A program made the position numbers and the translations under genes. A model generated the notes under the pieces. It was not told where the DNA came from. It saw only the letters and a list, made by a program, of their open reading frames with translations, and made no database searches. Below, piece after piece: positions 21,349-31,754 of a DNA stretch of 64,000 bases. Position 1 is the first letter of the stretch. The number at the start of each line of letters is the position of its first letter. Source of the DNA: Asterias amurensis (taxonomy: Eukaryota > Echinodermata > Asteroidea > Forcipulatida > Asteriidae); the NCBI RefSeq assembly GCF_032118995.1, contig NC_092666.1, positions 7,514,501 through 7,578,500 of the forward strand, in the 5' to 3' direction.

Positions 21349-21900
21349 TTAAAGTCACCTGGAAGTGGTATTTTTTAAAAATAAAGCTTTTGTCACTAAT
21401 GTGTTTTGATGAGTGGAATGTGAATCAGTTAACTAAGGTTTTAAAAAATCAGTTCTTATGTTATTTACAAATTTAACAGTAGACCCCGACCCGAGAAGGC
21501 GCTGTTCGTGACGTCAATCGAGGCAGACTTTGCCTGTAATGCGTAGAGTAAACACAATTGCAAAATGTACGGACCAAGTCGTGAGTTTGTACTTTTAAAA
21601 ACAAACAAAAATGTTTTTTTCCGGCAATGCCGACCAGGTGTATTGCTGCTGAATGCAGAAAAACACTTTTTGAAATGTACCAACTCACGACTTGGACGTA
21701 CATGTACTTTGCACGTGTGTTTATTATACGCATTGCAGGCAAAGTCTGCCTCGAATGGTGTCACAAAAGGGGTAGGCGGAGTCAGCCCCCCAAACAACTT
21801 TATATATTTTTTTAACATATATATCGTGACAAACAATTACTAAAAAAATTATATACTCTAATGTTTGAAAGAAAAAAATTGTACTTCCAGGTGACTTTAA
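21349..21900. mobile_element. TTAA-ended fold-back element (AAAGTCACCTGG family)
   Basis: Starts TTAAAGTCACCTGGAAGT and ends ACTTCCAGGTGACTTTAA, perfect inverted ends of 18 bases. The interior also pairs: GAGGCAGACTTTGCCTG near 21521 is inverted at 21737-21753, and CAAGTCGTGAGTTTGTAC near 21575 has an inverse near 21680. About 552 bases. Overlapping open frames on both strands simply reflect the palindrome. Non-autonomous; TTAA suggests a piggyBac-type target. Confidence 0.85.
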
Positions 21901-22149
21901 GTTTGTACAATGATGCTTTAAGGCAAAATGAGTTGTCTTTCGACCCTTGTCATTTTTTATTTAATTTTTGGAAATCTGAAAAGAGCAAAAGCTATACTCT
22001 GCTACTTTGAAAACTCTAGGTTTATACAACCTTTTGTTCAAAATTTATGAAAGGAGATAACACCATGAGATCTGAGCAACTGAAAAAGGTTGAAAGCCCT
22101 TTCTGGTTTAAAACCCTTTACATCCACATGTATGAACTGCTAGACAAAC

Positions 22150-22657
22150 CGCTTAGGCCTGCAGACATCCCGCTCCTCCGCCCCTTTGACATAATATCGG
22201 AGGAACCACCTGCAACCGAGTGGAAATGACCAAAAACACTTTTCCAAAAACAAAGTGTCACCCGCCAGACAAATGTTTTGCTGCATTTGGCCTGGCAGAC
22301 GCTCTGCTCCCCCCCCCCCCCAACTTTGTATAGGGAATGGTGTTATTGGTCATTTCAACTTGGTTTATGTGGCTCCTCCGATGTTTAACCTGGGGGTTGG
22401 GAGAGGAGGAGTCTGGCGGGCCCAATGCAGCAAAAACCTTGTCTGGCGGCTGATACTGGTTTGGGGAATAGTGTCATTGGTCATTTCAACTTTGTTTGAG
22501 GTGGTTCCTCTGATGTTTACTTAAGTAGGGGGGGGGTGTCGGGCGGGCCCAATGCAGCAAAACTTCTGTCAGGCAGCTGAATACTGGTATTAAGAATAGT
22601 GTTAATAATCGTCCTAATTCTCTATGGTCATTTCAACTGCGGGGGGGTGTCTGGCGG
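22150..22657. repeat. G-rich 120-bp array, left block, with inversion
   Basis: Units carry TGGTCATTTCAACTTGGTT, GGTTCCTCCGATGTTTAACC, a G-run, then GTCTGGCGGGCC and AATGCAGCAAAAC. From 22150 to about 22310 the units read in the inverse orientation (CCGCCAGACAAATG, GGAGGAACCACC). The switch falls at the run of C near 22311, after which units are direct. The array is cut at about 22657 by the LINE and resumes at 25279. Confidence 0.85.
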
Positions 22658-25278
22658 GCCCCTGGATGGCGGGCCCCTAATTCGCGGGTCGCCTGGAAAA
22701 TTACCACGTCGTGTAAGGGAAACCTTCCAGTACCACAAAACGGACCTTGTTCATTTCCAGACTTTGCTAGCTGCAGTTCCTTGGGGAGTGATTGACTACA
22801 ACGACATTAACGATGCTTGGGATACGTTCAGTGATTTCTTCCTCAATTGCGTCAAAGAGTGTGTTCCTGTCCGAAAAGGTAGCAAGAGAGCTAAGCCCTG
22901 GATCACCGAGGAACTTCATCGGCTCATCCTTGAGAAGCAAAGGTTGTTTAAACGAGCTCGTGTAAGTGGAACTGAGACAGCTTGGAAACAATTTAAACTT
23001 GTCAGGAACAAAGTACGCAATCTCTCCAAAAGGGCGTACAGTGAGTTCGTAACTGATTTGTTTAAGAAAAGAGATAATCGGAAAACTTTCTGGTCTTTTG
23101 TGAAGTCCAAACGCAAATCTTCTCAATCTACCAATTCTTATTTCATCAATGGTGAAAATATAAGTGACCCATCTCGGATTGCAAATGAGTTTAACTCTCT
23201 TTTCGCCAGTTTTTTCTCCGGATCCACCGACCAGGACCGTGTCACTTCTCCCACGTTGGAATTTCCCCCGTTGGAACGTTTTTCCATCACTTCAACTCAA
23301 GTTTCGTCTGAGATTCGGAATCTTTCCGCACACAAAGCATATGGACCTGATGGTATTAGCGCCCAAATGTTGAAACTTGCTGCCCCAGCCATTGTTCCTG
23401 TTCTCACAACTTTTTACAACCACACTCTTGCTTCAGGTTGTCTTCCAAGTGCGTGGAAACGTGCTAATGTAGTGCCCGTCTTCAAAAAAGGAGAAAAGAG
23501 CAACTTGATCAATTACAGACCCGTTTCTTTGACTCCAATAATCTGCAAGCTTTTAGAAAAAATCTTGTGTCGTCAAATTCTCAACCACTGTCAAATCAAC
23601 GGACTTGTAGCTGACCGGCAACATGGGTTCATTCCTGGGAGGTCTTGTTCTACAGCATTGGTGTCAGCTAGTTCTCGATGGCTTCAATCTTTGGACGCAC
23701 GGGTACCTGCAGTGGATGTAATCTCCTTAGATTTCAGTCGTGCGTTTGACACTATAAGCCACGATATTCTTGTTAAGAAACTCCAACTTTGCTACAACAT
23801 AAAGGGTGCTGCTCTTGACTGGATTGAGTCGTTTGTAACAAACCGCCTGCAACGAGTTGTCTACAAAGGCTTTACTTCAGACTGGCTACCGGTCGGTTCA
23901 GGAGTGCCACAGGGCTCTGTACTTTGCCCCCTGCTCTTTGTTTTGTACGCGAACGATCTTCAGCTTCAACTTTCTTCAAACCTTGTACAGTACGCAGATG
24001 ACACATTTTAGTTGAAAAATGTTACAACTGACGCGCCGGATTCTCTACTTCAGAAGGACCTAAACACTATAGTTAACTGGGCTAAATTGAACTGTTTGCG
24101 CTCAAATGCTGACAAGTGCAAATCGATACGGTTGACTTGGCGACGTATGAGCAAACCAGAATACAATCTTGGAAACTCCCCCCTGGAATGTGTGGACTCC
24201 ATCAAGCTTCTAGGCTGTATATTCCAGGGTAACTTATCTTGGGATCTACAAGTGCAGGCTGTTACTTCAAAATGTAATAGACTGATTGGTTTGATTCGCC
24301 TCATCTCTGGCAACTGTCCTTCGTGCGTATCGCTCCATTTGTTCAAGACTCTTGTGCAGCCAATCTTGGACTACTGCTCACCCGTCTGGTGGGTTCACCG
24401 TAAAAAACACATCATATCAATCTAATCGGTACAGCGCAGAGCCAGCAGGATGATACTTCGGCAAACATATATGGAACAGCCTTATCAAGAAAGACTGAAG
24501 ACTCTGGGTCTTATGTTGCTGTCTGACAGAAGAATTTTTTTAAACATTTGCTTTATTGTAAAACTGTTGATGTCCACTCGGTATAGTTTTATGAATGACT
24601 TAACTAATCTGTCTAAAGTCAACTCCCGTCACACAGAATTGCTCACTTTTCATCACCTAAAACCTAGGACGGATGCTTATAAATTTTCTACCATTGTTCG
24701 CTTTCCTAAAATGTTCTCAGAGCTCACTTTGGATACCAGGAATGTTTTGATTTTGGAGGGGTACAAGTCCTTTCGTATGAAGCTGAGGGGGGAATTTTTA
24801 GTATGTTTAAAGTGCTAGTGGTTTTAATTGTCTAAGGGGTCTTTGTGCTTTTTGGGTGGTGTTTGGGGAGGCTCTCTGCTATCATTGTCCTCGAGCCCAG
24901 TGGGTTGGCATGAATCTGTGAGGGTGCACTCTGTGCCAATTTTATTTTTTCTGGGGTTTTTTAGTCCATTCTATGTTTTTTATTATTTTCAATTGTTGTC
25001 CCTTCCTCTTATCGCTGCGGTGTTTTGTTGTGGGTGTAGTTTTTTGTTTTCAATAGTCTGATTTTGTTGTGTTTTAATGATTTCTATTGTGTGATTCTTA
25101 AATGTTTCAGTGCAATCACCTTTTTATATTGTATAATTATATTTTTATCGTTGGCAGGGGTCTGGTTTTACACATCTTTTGATGACAGTTTTATACTTTT
25201 GTTTTAGCCTTGACAGCCCCTGTACAACTTGCAACTATTGTGTATGTCTAAAGATTTAAAATAAATAAATAAATAAAA
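22658..25278 (+). mobile_element. 5'-truncated CR1/Jockey-group LINE inserted in the G-rich array
   Basis: The element carries the endonuclease-reverse transcriptase linker, the reverse transcriptase and its C-terminal region, a 3' UTR of about 450 bases and a tail of AAAT repeats at 25259-25278. The endonuclease domain is absent, the usual result of incomplete target-primed reverse transcription. Flanks are G-rich array units: the left ends near GGCGGGCCC and the right resumes at ATGCAGCAAATG, the next bases expected in the unit. No long target-site duplication is obvious. The clade is inferred from motif style; Crack, Daphne or related groups are possible. Confidence 0.85.
22683..24818 (+). 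pseudogene. LINE reverse transcriptase ORF, two in-frame stops
   Basis: A single frame runs the whole length, broken by TAG at 24009-24011 and TAA at 24423-24425. Numbering from an upstream in-frame codon at 22599: the linker (RKTFWSFVKSKRK) is near residue 165, PDGISAQML near 250, the SLTPIICKLLEKI fingers motif near 310, HGFIPGRS near 347, LDFSRAFDTISH from 377, GVPQGSVLCPLLF from 435 and YADDTF from 465, directly before the first stop. The catalytic aspartates of motif A and YADD are present; the Gly usual after SVL is Cys. After the stop the thumb and C-terminal region continue (KLLGCIFQGNLSW, RASRMIL, FSTIVRFPKMFSEL). No frameshift is needed, so the insertion is fairly young. It cannot encode an active element. 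Confidence 0.88.
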
Positions 25279-25660
25279 ATGCAGCAAATGTTTTGTCGGG
25301 CGGCTGATACTGGTATTGGGAATAGTGTCATCATTTGTCATTTCAACTTGGTTGACAAGGGGGTCTGATATTTAACGTGGGGGGGGGTCTGGCAGGCCTA
25401 ATGCAGCAAAACCTTTGTCTGGTGGCTGATACTGGTATTGGGAATAGTGTCATCATTGGTCATTTCAACTTGGTTTTAGGTGGTTCCTCAGATGTTTAAC
25501 CCAGGAGAGGGGGGGGGGTGTCTGGCGGGCCCAATTCAGCAAATCTCAAGTTTGGTGGCTGATACTGGTATTAATTATAGTGTTATTGGTCCTTTCTCTA
25601 TCTGGTCATTTCAACTGCGGTTCCTCTGTTGTTTAACCCAGCTACTAGCATACTTGTTGT
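25279..25660. repeat. G-rich 120-bp array, right block
   Basis: Continuation of the array at 22150 after the LINE: three direct units with CAGCAAAACCTTTGTCTGG, GGCTGATACTGGTATTGG and TGGTCATTTCAACTTGG, and G-runs at 25379 and 25509. Right of it, 25661-25926 holds nothing I recognise. Confidence 0.85.
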
Positions 25661-25926
25661 TATTAAATTATGGGCTCTTACGTTTTAAAAGAATACCAGG
25701 TCGACGCGTGGGGTCAGGGCTGGAGCTCCAGAAAGGGGGTGTTTTTAGAATTATGTATTTCAAGAGGCAGTATCACTGAGTATGGATTGAATTTTTGGTG
25801 CATCTTCATAAACCCTTGGAGTATCAAGAAGACGACAGGCCTAACCATGCCGGATTAACATGAGTTGAGATTTGTGAGTTTGGTGTTATTTACCGAGCTT
25901 TGTTTGTTTTGATTGGCTGTTTGCAG

Positions 25927-25977
25927 GGAAGAGGTTGAATCAAGGAAGAGGCTTAGTGAGAACAATGCAGAGGACAA
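25927..25977 (+). CDS. Candidate internal exon, Lys/Arg/Glu-rich host protein
   Basis: An acceptor (GGCTGTTTGCAG) precedes 51 bases encoding EEVESRKRLSENNAEDK. The donor at 25978 is GTAGTT, a weak match. The exon ends with two bases of a Lys codon completed by the first G of the exon at 26903, so frame and residue are restored across the junction. It begins with one base completing a codon, or at 25934 if the second AG is used. The product is highly charged and probably helical. A repeat-tailed element abuts the donor. Confidence 0.45.
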
Positions 25978-25979
25978 GT

Positions 25980-26290
25980 AGTTTATTTATTTGTTTATTT
26001 ATTTATTCACCCAGGCTTTAAAAACTTCAAAACACACAGCAACAATAAGTAGAAATGTATAACTTTTGCATTATTAGTAAAATAATTAGAGACATATCAA
26101 CAAAAAGCAAGCAGAAGCCTATATGGATTGCCCAATAGGGAACCAAATCACTATTCAGTTCTTGAATTGGTCTCAACATTTTGACTAGCTTGCTCTAGCC
26201 ATCGTCAAGAGACTGACTCCGGGGTAGTGCAGTTACATATGATCCTATAAAGCTAAAGTAGCTGGGACAACTTTCTATACCTGCGCCAGG
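25980..26290 (-). mobile_element. Truncated retroelement with TAAA tail
   Basis: Read on the minus strand, the sequence ends at TAAATAAATAAACAAATAAA, a microsatellite-like tail typical of non-LTR or Penelope-like elements. The motif CTTGACGATGGCTAGAGC and CAAAATGTTGAGACC, which pairs CTAGC/GCTAG-like stretches, resembles 3' ends of Penelope-like elements as I remember them. No coding region remains. The tail begins about four bases after the exon ending at 25977. Confidence 0.45.
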
Positions 26291-26625
26291 GTATATTTAC
26301 AAAGCAGGACAGTTCTTTTCAGAACAAGTTTCCCCAAAATCTGATATTCTACTCTTTGCGGTAGTAAAATAAAGCAAGACAGTTCTCTAAAGAACAAACT
26401 CTACCTGGCAAGTAGAAACACACATGGTGTTTGTTACCGCAAACCAAATACAATTGATACCTCACCATGCAAAGCCTAAATTCTTTTGTACCCTTTTCAC
26501 TGATGAAAGAGGTTTCTAAAAAAAGTATTGCCTTGTTAGTGATTTCCAATCCATGTTTAGTTTCACCTCACATGTAGGTACTTTTTTCCCCAAAAGACTT
26601 CGTTGGATTAAAACACAAGTGCTTT
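26291..26625. other. Intron-like DNA, nothing recognised
   Basis: A 66-codon minus-strand frame (26349-26549) has no recognised similarity. A pair of near-identical CAGTTCT..AGAACAA stretches at 26309 and 26379 suggests an old small duplication. Confidence 0.35.
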
Positions 26626-26667
26626 ATTTGTCTTTAAAAAGACAAATTTGTCTTTAAAAAGACAAAT
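26626..26667. repeat. Two adjacent perfect palindromes
   Basis: ATTTGTCTTTAAAAAGACAAA occurs twice, back to back, each copy a perfect hairpin (TTTGTCTTT / AAAGACAAA). Confidence 0.9.
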
Positions 26668-26902
26668 AGGTAATTAATATCTGCAAATTATTTATTATGG
26701 CCCATCAAAATGAACTAGGCATTTCTGAGCTTTTAAGAAACTGGTGATTGTTAAATGTAATACTGTAAAAAATTAACTATGCCTAGTGCTAGTGATCAAA
26801 TGCACACAAAACATGCAACTACACATGTAGATCCTTCAGACTGAATTTCTTCGTTTAACAGCAGCTGATGTAAATTTGTCCGATATTTGTTGTCTATTGT
26901 AG

Positions 26903-26960
26903 GTTGCGTAGAGAAGCCCTACAGAAGTACATTCGGCGAGCAGTAGCATCTAGACAAACG
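26903..26960 (+). CDS. Candidate internal exon, Lys/Arg/Glu-rich host protein
   Basis: Acceptor TGTCTATTGTAG and a strong donor GTAAGT bracket 58 bases. The first G completes the codon from 25977, then the frame reads LRREALQKYIRRAVASRQT and ends in phase 0, which matches the exon at 30783. The amphipathic basic pattern suggests a helix or coiled coil. Agreement of phase at both sides is the best evidence for a real gene in this window. Protein family not recognised. Confidence 0.5.
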
Positions 26961-27129
26961 GTAAGTACAGTCTTTCTAATGATTTTTCTCCTGTAGATGA
27001 TCAGCGTATATTAATAGAAACATGAGTCTTTAATCAATAGTTCTTTTCCTAACCAACACTATTCAAAAAGAGACTCACACGGTGTTATCACAAAATGTTC
27101 TTATAGTTATAATTCCACCATACAAAGTT

Positions 27130-27440
27130 TCAAATTCTACTAATGGTGGTGGGCATCAAATAGGTGGGGGTGGGGTGTGACAAGGGGAGAGGGGCACAAG
27201 ATCAAATGTCCCCCCCCCCCATCTTTTTGACCACCTTGATCATGAAGCCAAAGTATTGCACTGTGTAAGACCAACCCTGTGTCTCGCCATGGGCATTAAT
27301 CCTGGGGGCTAAGGGACCTTGTCAAAACTCATCCTGGACAGCCAACGGACGGGCGCCCGTCCAGGACCAGGTTTCTGTCCCATGTTCAATTCCCTTGTAG
27401 TGATTACTTTATCGGACGGGCTATAGGACGAGCTCGCAGT
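27130..27440. repeat. Dispersed repeat, inverted relative at 28725-29470
   Basis: CCTTGTCAAAACTCATCCTG at 27316 and GTATTGCACTGTGTAAGACC near 27252 both recur in inverse orientation, near 28890-28910 and 29320-29340. It contains a short palindrome GACGGGCGCCCGTCC near 27349. Old and diverged; family unknown. Confidence 0.6.
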
Positions 27441-28724
27441 GACTGGCCTTCACCAGAGATCATTTGTTTACAAACCGCAGAGTGTTTAGATTGCTATCTA
27501 CTGGAAAACAAGCAGGGGGTCTCCCGAGGGCCAGTTTGCGGTTTCACACTGGGCTTCAATGACCTTGAGTATTTACTACAGACAAATTGGTCATATCTTA
27601 AGCTCTCTGTGCATTTCAATTTGTAACTTTTTAACAGGATGGGTTTCAACGTTTTTATTTCAGTCTGTGGACAAAATTGCAATTGTCTTTATTGTCTATG
27701 TTGTTCTTCTGCGTCAATAAAAGCTTATTTAATTATTTGAGATCCTAGAGAATCAGTTTCAACATATCAACAAGAAAAGTTTTCGAACAAACGGGGTACC
27801 TTGTTTTATTACAGTTTGGAACAATGAGACGGATCCGATTCTCGTATCTTTCACTATTAATGGTCAACTTAAACTTGAAGGCACTCGAATGTAATTGTGT
27901 TGCATCAACCCCCCAAAAAACTCAGTTCATTAAAAAGTTTAAATCGGTCGGGGTGTTTTTAATTACAGTATATATACTTAATTTAACTCATTATCAACAA
28001 AAGGATAGAAGTTTTATGCACTTAAAATGTACGCATTTTAAATAGATATCTTACAATGGTATTTTCAAAATTGTACGCAGTGATTATAAAATGTTAAAAA
28101 GCAAACGGTTCTTACGGTATATATTTCCTTAAAACAAAAGTCACAAACGTCAAATGATGAATTAGGATCAACACAATAAACAGTCAGTTTTATGTTTATG
28201 CATGTTGGTGCCATTCAATCTAGTGGGACAACCCCTTTTAAAATCTTTAGATTAAAATCTAATTATTTGAGAAATCCATGTTATTAAACAGCACCTTTAC
28301 AATGATGTATCCCTTTTGATGCATCGTGATTGAATAGAAATTATCCTGAAAGTAATTTAGACAATAAATAACCTTGGAACATCACCCCACAATCCAACAA
28401 GTTTGAAGTGTTATGGTCCATTTTTGAAGGGTATAAATCTTTGAAGGGAATTTCCTGTGTATGAACGGGTGGCCATGATTAGCATCCATGTGGTTATTTT
28501 TCAAGATGGTGGATAATTTCACCAATATTGCAATAAGTTTTCATTTGATGCTTTATATTTTTCATTGGTTTAATTTTTATAAACCTATACAATTTAGGAA
28601 TGGAGAATAAAACACCGTTAACGGTTTACATGAGCTATGCTAGTATAATCTTTCCTACAGTGACCTCCAAACAGTCAGTCCAGACTTGCCCCAAACCGCA
28701 AACCCCAGGTTTGTTTAGTTAGTG
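27441..28724. other. Intron-like AT-rich DNA, nothing recognised
   Basis: No supported exon or repeat family. Short frames at 27494-27682 (minus) and 27824-28045 (plus) have no recognisable similarity. Confidence 0.4.
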
Positions 28725-29470
28725 TTTAATGAGCCAGTGAAACCGCAGAGCGCTCAGTGGGGTGCCTTGGGTACTGTGTATCGGACGGGAATACACATTT
28801 CATCGTGTGGAACCTTGTTCCATATGAACTCCCATCCTGTGGCCCGTCCGACAAAAATGTGACATCGGACGAGCCTCGTCCTGTGGTCTGTCCAGGATGA
28901 GTTTTGACAAGACCCCTAAGGATGACACAACTTTTTAGAAGGGTGGGGGACACTATATCAAACGTCCCCCTCTCAAAATTGACCGAAGATTGCACCACAG
29001 AGCATCTAAAATGCAGAATTTTCCCGTGCCTATAGACGATGTGACCTCTGACATCACACGAAAACCATAACATGATTCGCGCGCATACTGCCAGGCAAAA
29101 CCTTTGTGTTTTGGCAGCCAGCTAGAAAATGTACGCAATCTTACTGTGACTGCGCAACTCAGGTGCCCGGCGAAACATGACGTATAGAGTGTTTTGTCAA
29201 CAGAGGGTGGTTTGAATGTAAACATGGTCACATCGTCTATAAGCGGGCCTGGACCCTATGCTGTTTGGCTTCTCACACAAATGCTCAAACATTATGATTG
29301 ATGCCATTGACGGGACACAGGGTTTGGTCTTATACGGTGCAATACTTGAGTTTCAAGATAAAGACAAGTCATTAGATACGGCAAACATTTGAGTTTATGC
29401 CCTCCACCCTTCAAAAATGGGGGGGGGGGGGATAGTCCCTTCCACTGTTTCAAGGGGGAGGTGCAATTTT
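28725..29470. repeat. Dispersed repeat, inverted partner of 27130-27440
   Basis: Carries the inverse of the 27 kb copy (CAGGATGAGTTTTGACAAGA at 28894, GGTCTTATACGGTGCAATAC at 29326) with additional sequence between. It includes GATTGCACCACAGAGCATCT (28988), a phrase that recurs in the degenerate repeats at 30.0-30.6 kb. Confidence 0.55.
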
Positions 29471-29525
29471 GTCAACGTTTGAGCAATAGTGTGAGAAGCC
29501 AAACAGCATCTAGGATCCAGGCCTG

Positions 29526-29907
29526 ATTAAAGGCAGTGGACACTATTGGTAGTGACTCAAAATAATTATCAGCCTAAAACCTCACTTGGTAACGTGCAAT
29601 GGGGAGAGGATGATAGTATCAAACATTGTGAGAAACGGCTCCCTCTGAAGTGTCCTAGTTCCCGAGAAAGAAGTAATTTTTCATGAAATTCATTTCAAGA
29701 TCTCAGATTTAGAATGCCAGGTCTCGAAATCAAGCATCTGAAAGCACACTACTCTGTGTGACAGGTGTTTTTTTGTTTTGTGCATTAATATCTCGCAACG
29801 ACCGATTGAGCTCAGATTTTCACAGGTTTGTTATTTTAGGCATTTTGAGATACACCAAGTAAGAAGACTGGTCTTTGAAAATTACCAATAGTGTCCAGAG
29901 TCTTTAG
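29526..29907. mobile_element. TTAAAGGCAGTGG palindromic element
   Basis: Starts TTAAAGGCAGTGGACACTAT and ends ATTACCAATAGTGTCCAGAG, with the central inverted pair GATCTCAG / GGTCTCGA around 29698-29736. About 380 bases, non-coding. Confidence 0.88.
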
Positions 29908-29929
29908 GCGAGCCCGGACTCATTTGCCC

Positions 29930-30760
29930 CCTACAACTTGTGTCATGTATGTAGATCCGTACTTGAAGATGCTGTTAACTCAAAAGGTTCTACTGCTGCT
30001 CACATTTTAAAGGCTTTGCTCTATTCCATTCTTTTTGCCTCTTGTTGACAGTTGCCCTAAGATTGCACCACAGAGCATCTAGAATGTGAACTGTTCCCAG
30101 GCCCTTAAACGGGCCCGACCCACGCCGTAAAGGTTTCACACGAGCATGCTTATAGATCCGCACATGAAGATGATGTTAACCAAAAAGGTTATACAACTGC
30201 TGCTCACATTTAAAAGGCTTTATAAATGTTCTGTTCCATTCGTTTTGCCTATTGGCCTAAGTTTGCACCAGAGAATCTAGAATGCAAAGTTTTGCCCAGG
30301 CCGAAAAAGGTTTTGCGTTCCGCTTTATAGCATGCTCCATCTTTAATTGGTTTGCCCTACCAACAAGCCCCCACCCCCTTTATAGAATTTCCTGTCTTAA
30401 TCCACCCTTGACGATGCTAGGAATGAACCGCCGTCTGAGCATTATATGTAGAAATAATTTGTATACGCAGCTATAATTGAATTGGTTTTTAGCTAATAAC
30501 CAGGATAGCAATTAAATGGTGCATCATTTGTCATAGCTCGAAATAGCCATTAAATTCCAAGATCTCAGATGGGGCACATCTTCCCTCAGACTCATAAGAT
30601 TGCACTAGAGAGCATAAATGGCCTTAAAATTTTCCTGGGGCCCTTAAGCGAGGCGGGACCCCACGCCGTAGATGGTATGACTAACGATGTTCCTCCCCCC
30701 ATCTTTCAAGACAGATTGACGTCGATGCTAATGGTCACTCTAAACAAATTATAACATTAT
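29930..30760. repeat. Degenerate 200-bp repeats
   Basis: GATCCGTACTTGAAGATGCTG at 29955 recurs as GATCCGCACATGAAGATGATG at 30157, about 202 bases on, with matching downstream text (CTGCTGCTCACATTT, TGTTCCATTC). The phrase around CACGCCGTA recurs at 30121 and 30661, and GATTGCACCA-type text near 30063, 30262 and 30588. Old, low-copy array. Confidence 0.6.
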
Positions 30761-30782
30761 GAATGTTTTCTCATTTTCTCAG

Positions 30783-30863
30783 TTGCACAAAACCCAAGAG
30801 AGCAAAAGAGCTGAGCTGGAGAGTCAAATGAAGGATAACAAGAAGCGGAGGAAGACTCTGTAA
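30783..30863 (+). CDS. Candidate terminal or internal exon of the basic host protein
   Basis: A pyrimidine-rich acceptor (TTTTCTCATTTTCTCAG) is followed by 27 codons, LHKTQESKRAELESQMKDN then KKRRKTL and TAA. It continues in phase 0 from 26960. The run KKRRK is a good nuclear-localisation candidate and the part before it looks coiled-coil. The exon may end here, or it may splice at CT/GTAAGA (30859), a better donor than most here, into 31704, where the frame continues. Family not recognised. Confidence 0.5.
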   Translation: MHKTQESKRAELESQMKDNKKRRKTL

Positions 30864-30913
30864 GAGACACTGTTTTTTTTCTTATTCAAGATTACATCTC
30901 AGCAACACCGTAC

Positions 30914-31291
30914 TTAAGGGTTTGGATACCTTTTGTACAACACAAAACTCAATGTCAACAGATATACATTAAACTATCCGGTTTGAAGATAATGGTGGTA
31001 GAAGGCTTCTAAAATATTACTTGCCTTGCTGAGGTTGTAAGTTTTGAGAAATGAGTAAAACAATATTATGAAAGTAGTTTTTGTTTCATGAAACAAAAGT
31101 GATCTTAGCATGTAAAACGTATTTACGCTACTCTCCTGAAAACCTTGCTGTTTGATTTTGCCTTTTGTTTTCTTCGCAAAACTTTAAAACTAATGTTGCT
31201 AAAATTGTATAGTACATGTACATCATTCACAGTGCATAGGGATTTATGTAATGGGCAAAATTGTTATACAAAAGGTACCAAAACCCTTTAA
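30914..31291. mobile_element. TTAA-ended fold-back element (GGGTTTGG family)
   Basis: Starts TTAAGGGTTTGGATACCTTT and ends AAAGGTACCAAAACCCTTTAA in the inverse sense. The interior contains a second inverted pair (TTTTGTTTCATGAAACAAAA, near 31078). About 378 bases and non-coding; TTAA ends suggest a piggyBac-like target. Confidence 0.88.
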
Positions 31292-31454
31292 AGATACAAC
31301 TTTGTACTTGTTTTTGAGATCGTCATTCCTTTTATCGATTGTCCCTGAATGAGAATGCATTTATTAACTCAACCATTTCTGGGTTTATAATTTGTTTTTA
31401 ACCTTTACACTGATGTGTTTTAACCACTGTACCCTGTGAAAACAAATATAGTAT

Positions 31455-31550
31455 GCAAATCACTCGAGTGGGATTTGAACGCGCGACCTTTGCATTGCTA
31501 AAGCAGATGTCCTACAACTAGACCACCGAGCTAGCCCGATGGCTAGAGGC
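31455..31550 (-). mobile_element. tRNA-derived SINE head
   Basis: On the minus strand it has a box A-like TAGCTCGGTGGTC (31518-31533) and a box B-like GCGTTCAAATCCC (about 31470-31482), about 50 bases apart, as in a tRNA. Beyond it GAGGCAGCTCAAATCC matches the flank of the SINE head at the window start. Not a functional tRNA gene on this evidence. Confidence 0.6.
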
Positions 31551-31703
31551 AGCTCAAATCCTGGGTTTAAAAAACTGACTGACCCATAACCCTATTAACA
31601 ATAAATAATTGTAGTGCCAGTAGTAAAAATTCTTGTTGTTACTGTCCAAATTGCTTGTATTAGAAATGTAAAGTTATTGTGTAATGTTTATTTTCATCTG
31701 CAG

Positions 31704-31754
31704 CACGCAGCAGCGCTGGAGTGGGAGTGAAAAGATCACCTTTTGTCACAACAG
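31704..31754 (+). pseudogene. Possible sixth exon, apparently cut by LINE sequence
   Basis: The acceptor TTTATTTTCATCTGCAG is strong. If the exon at 30783 splices at 30859, the frame continues as TQQRWSGSEKITFCHNS. It then runs into LINE sequence, and no donor is visible before it. Either the exon was truncated by the insertion or this is a chance acceptor in front of a LINE fragment. Confidence 0.3.

Noticed and set aside
21465-21843. Overlapping 89-123 codon frames on both strands near 21.5-21.8 kb
   Set aside because: They lie in the arms of the TTAA-ended palindrome, which makes both strands look alike.
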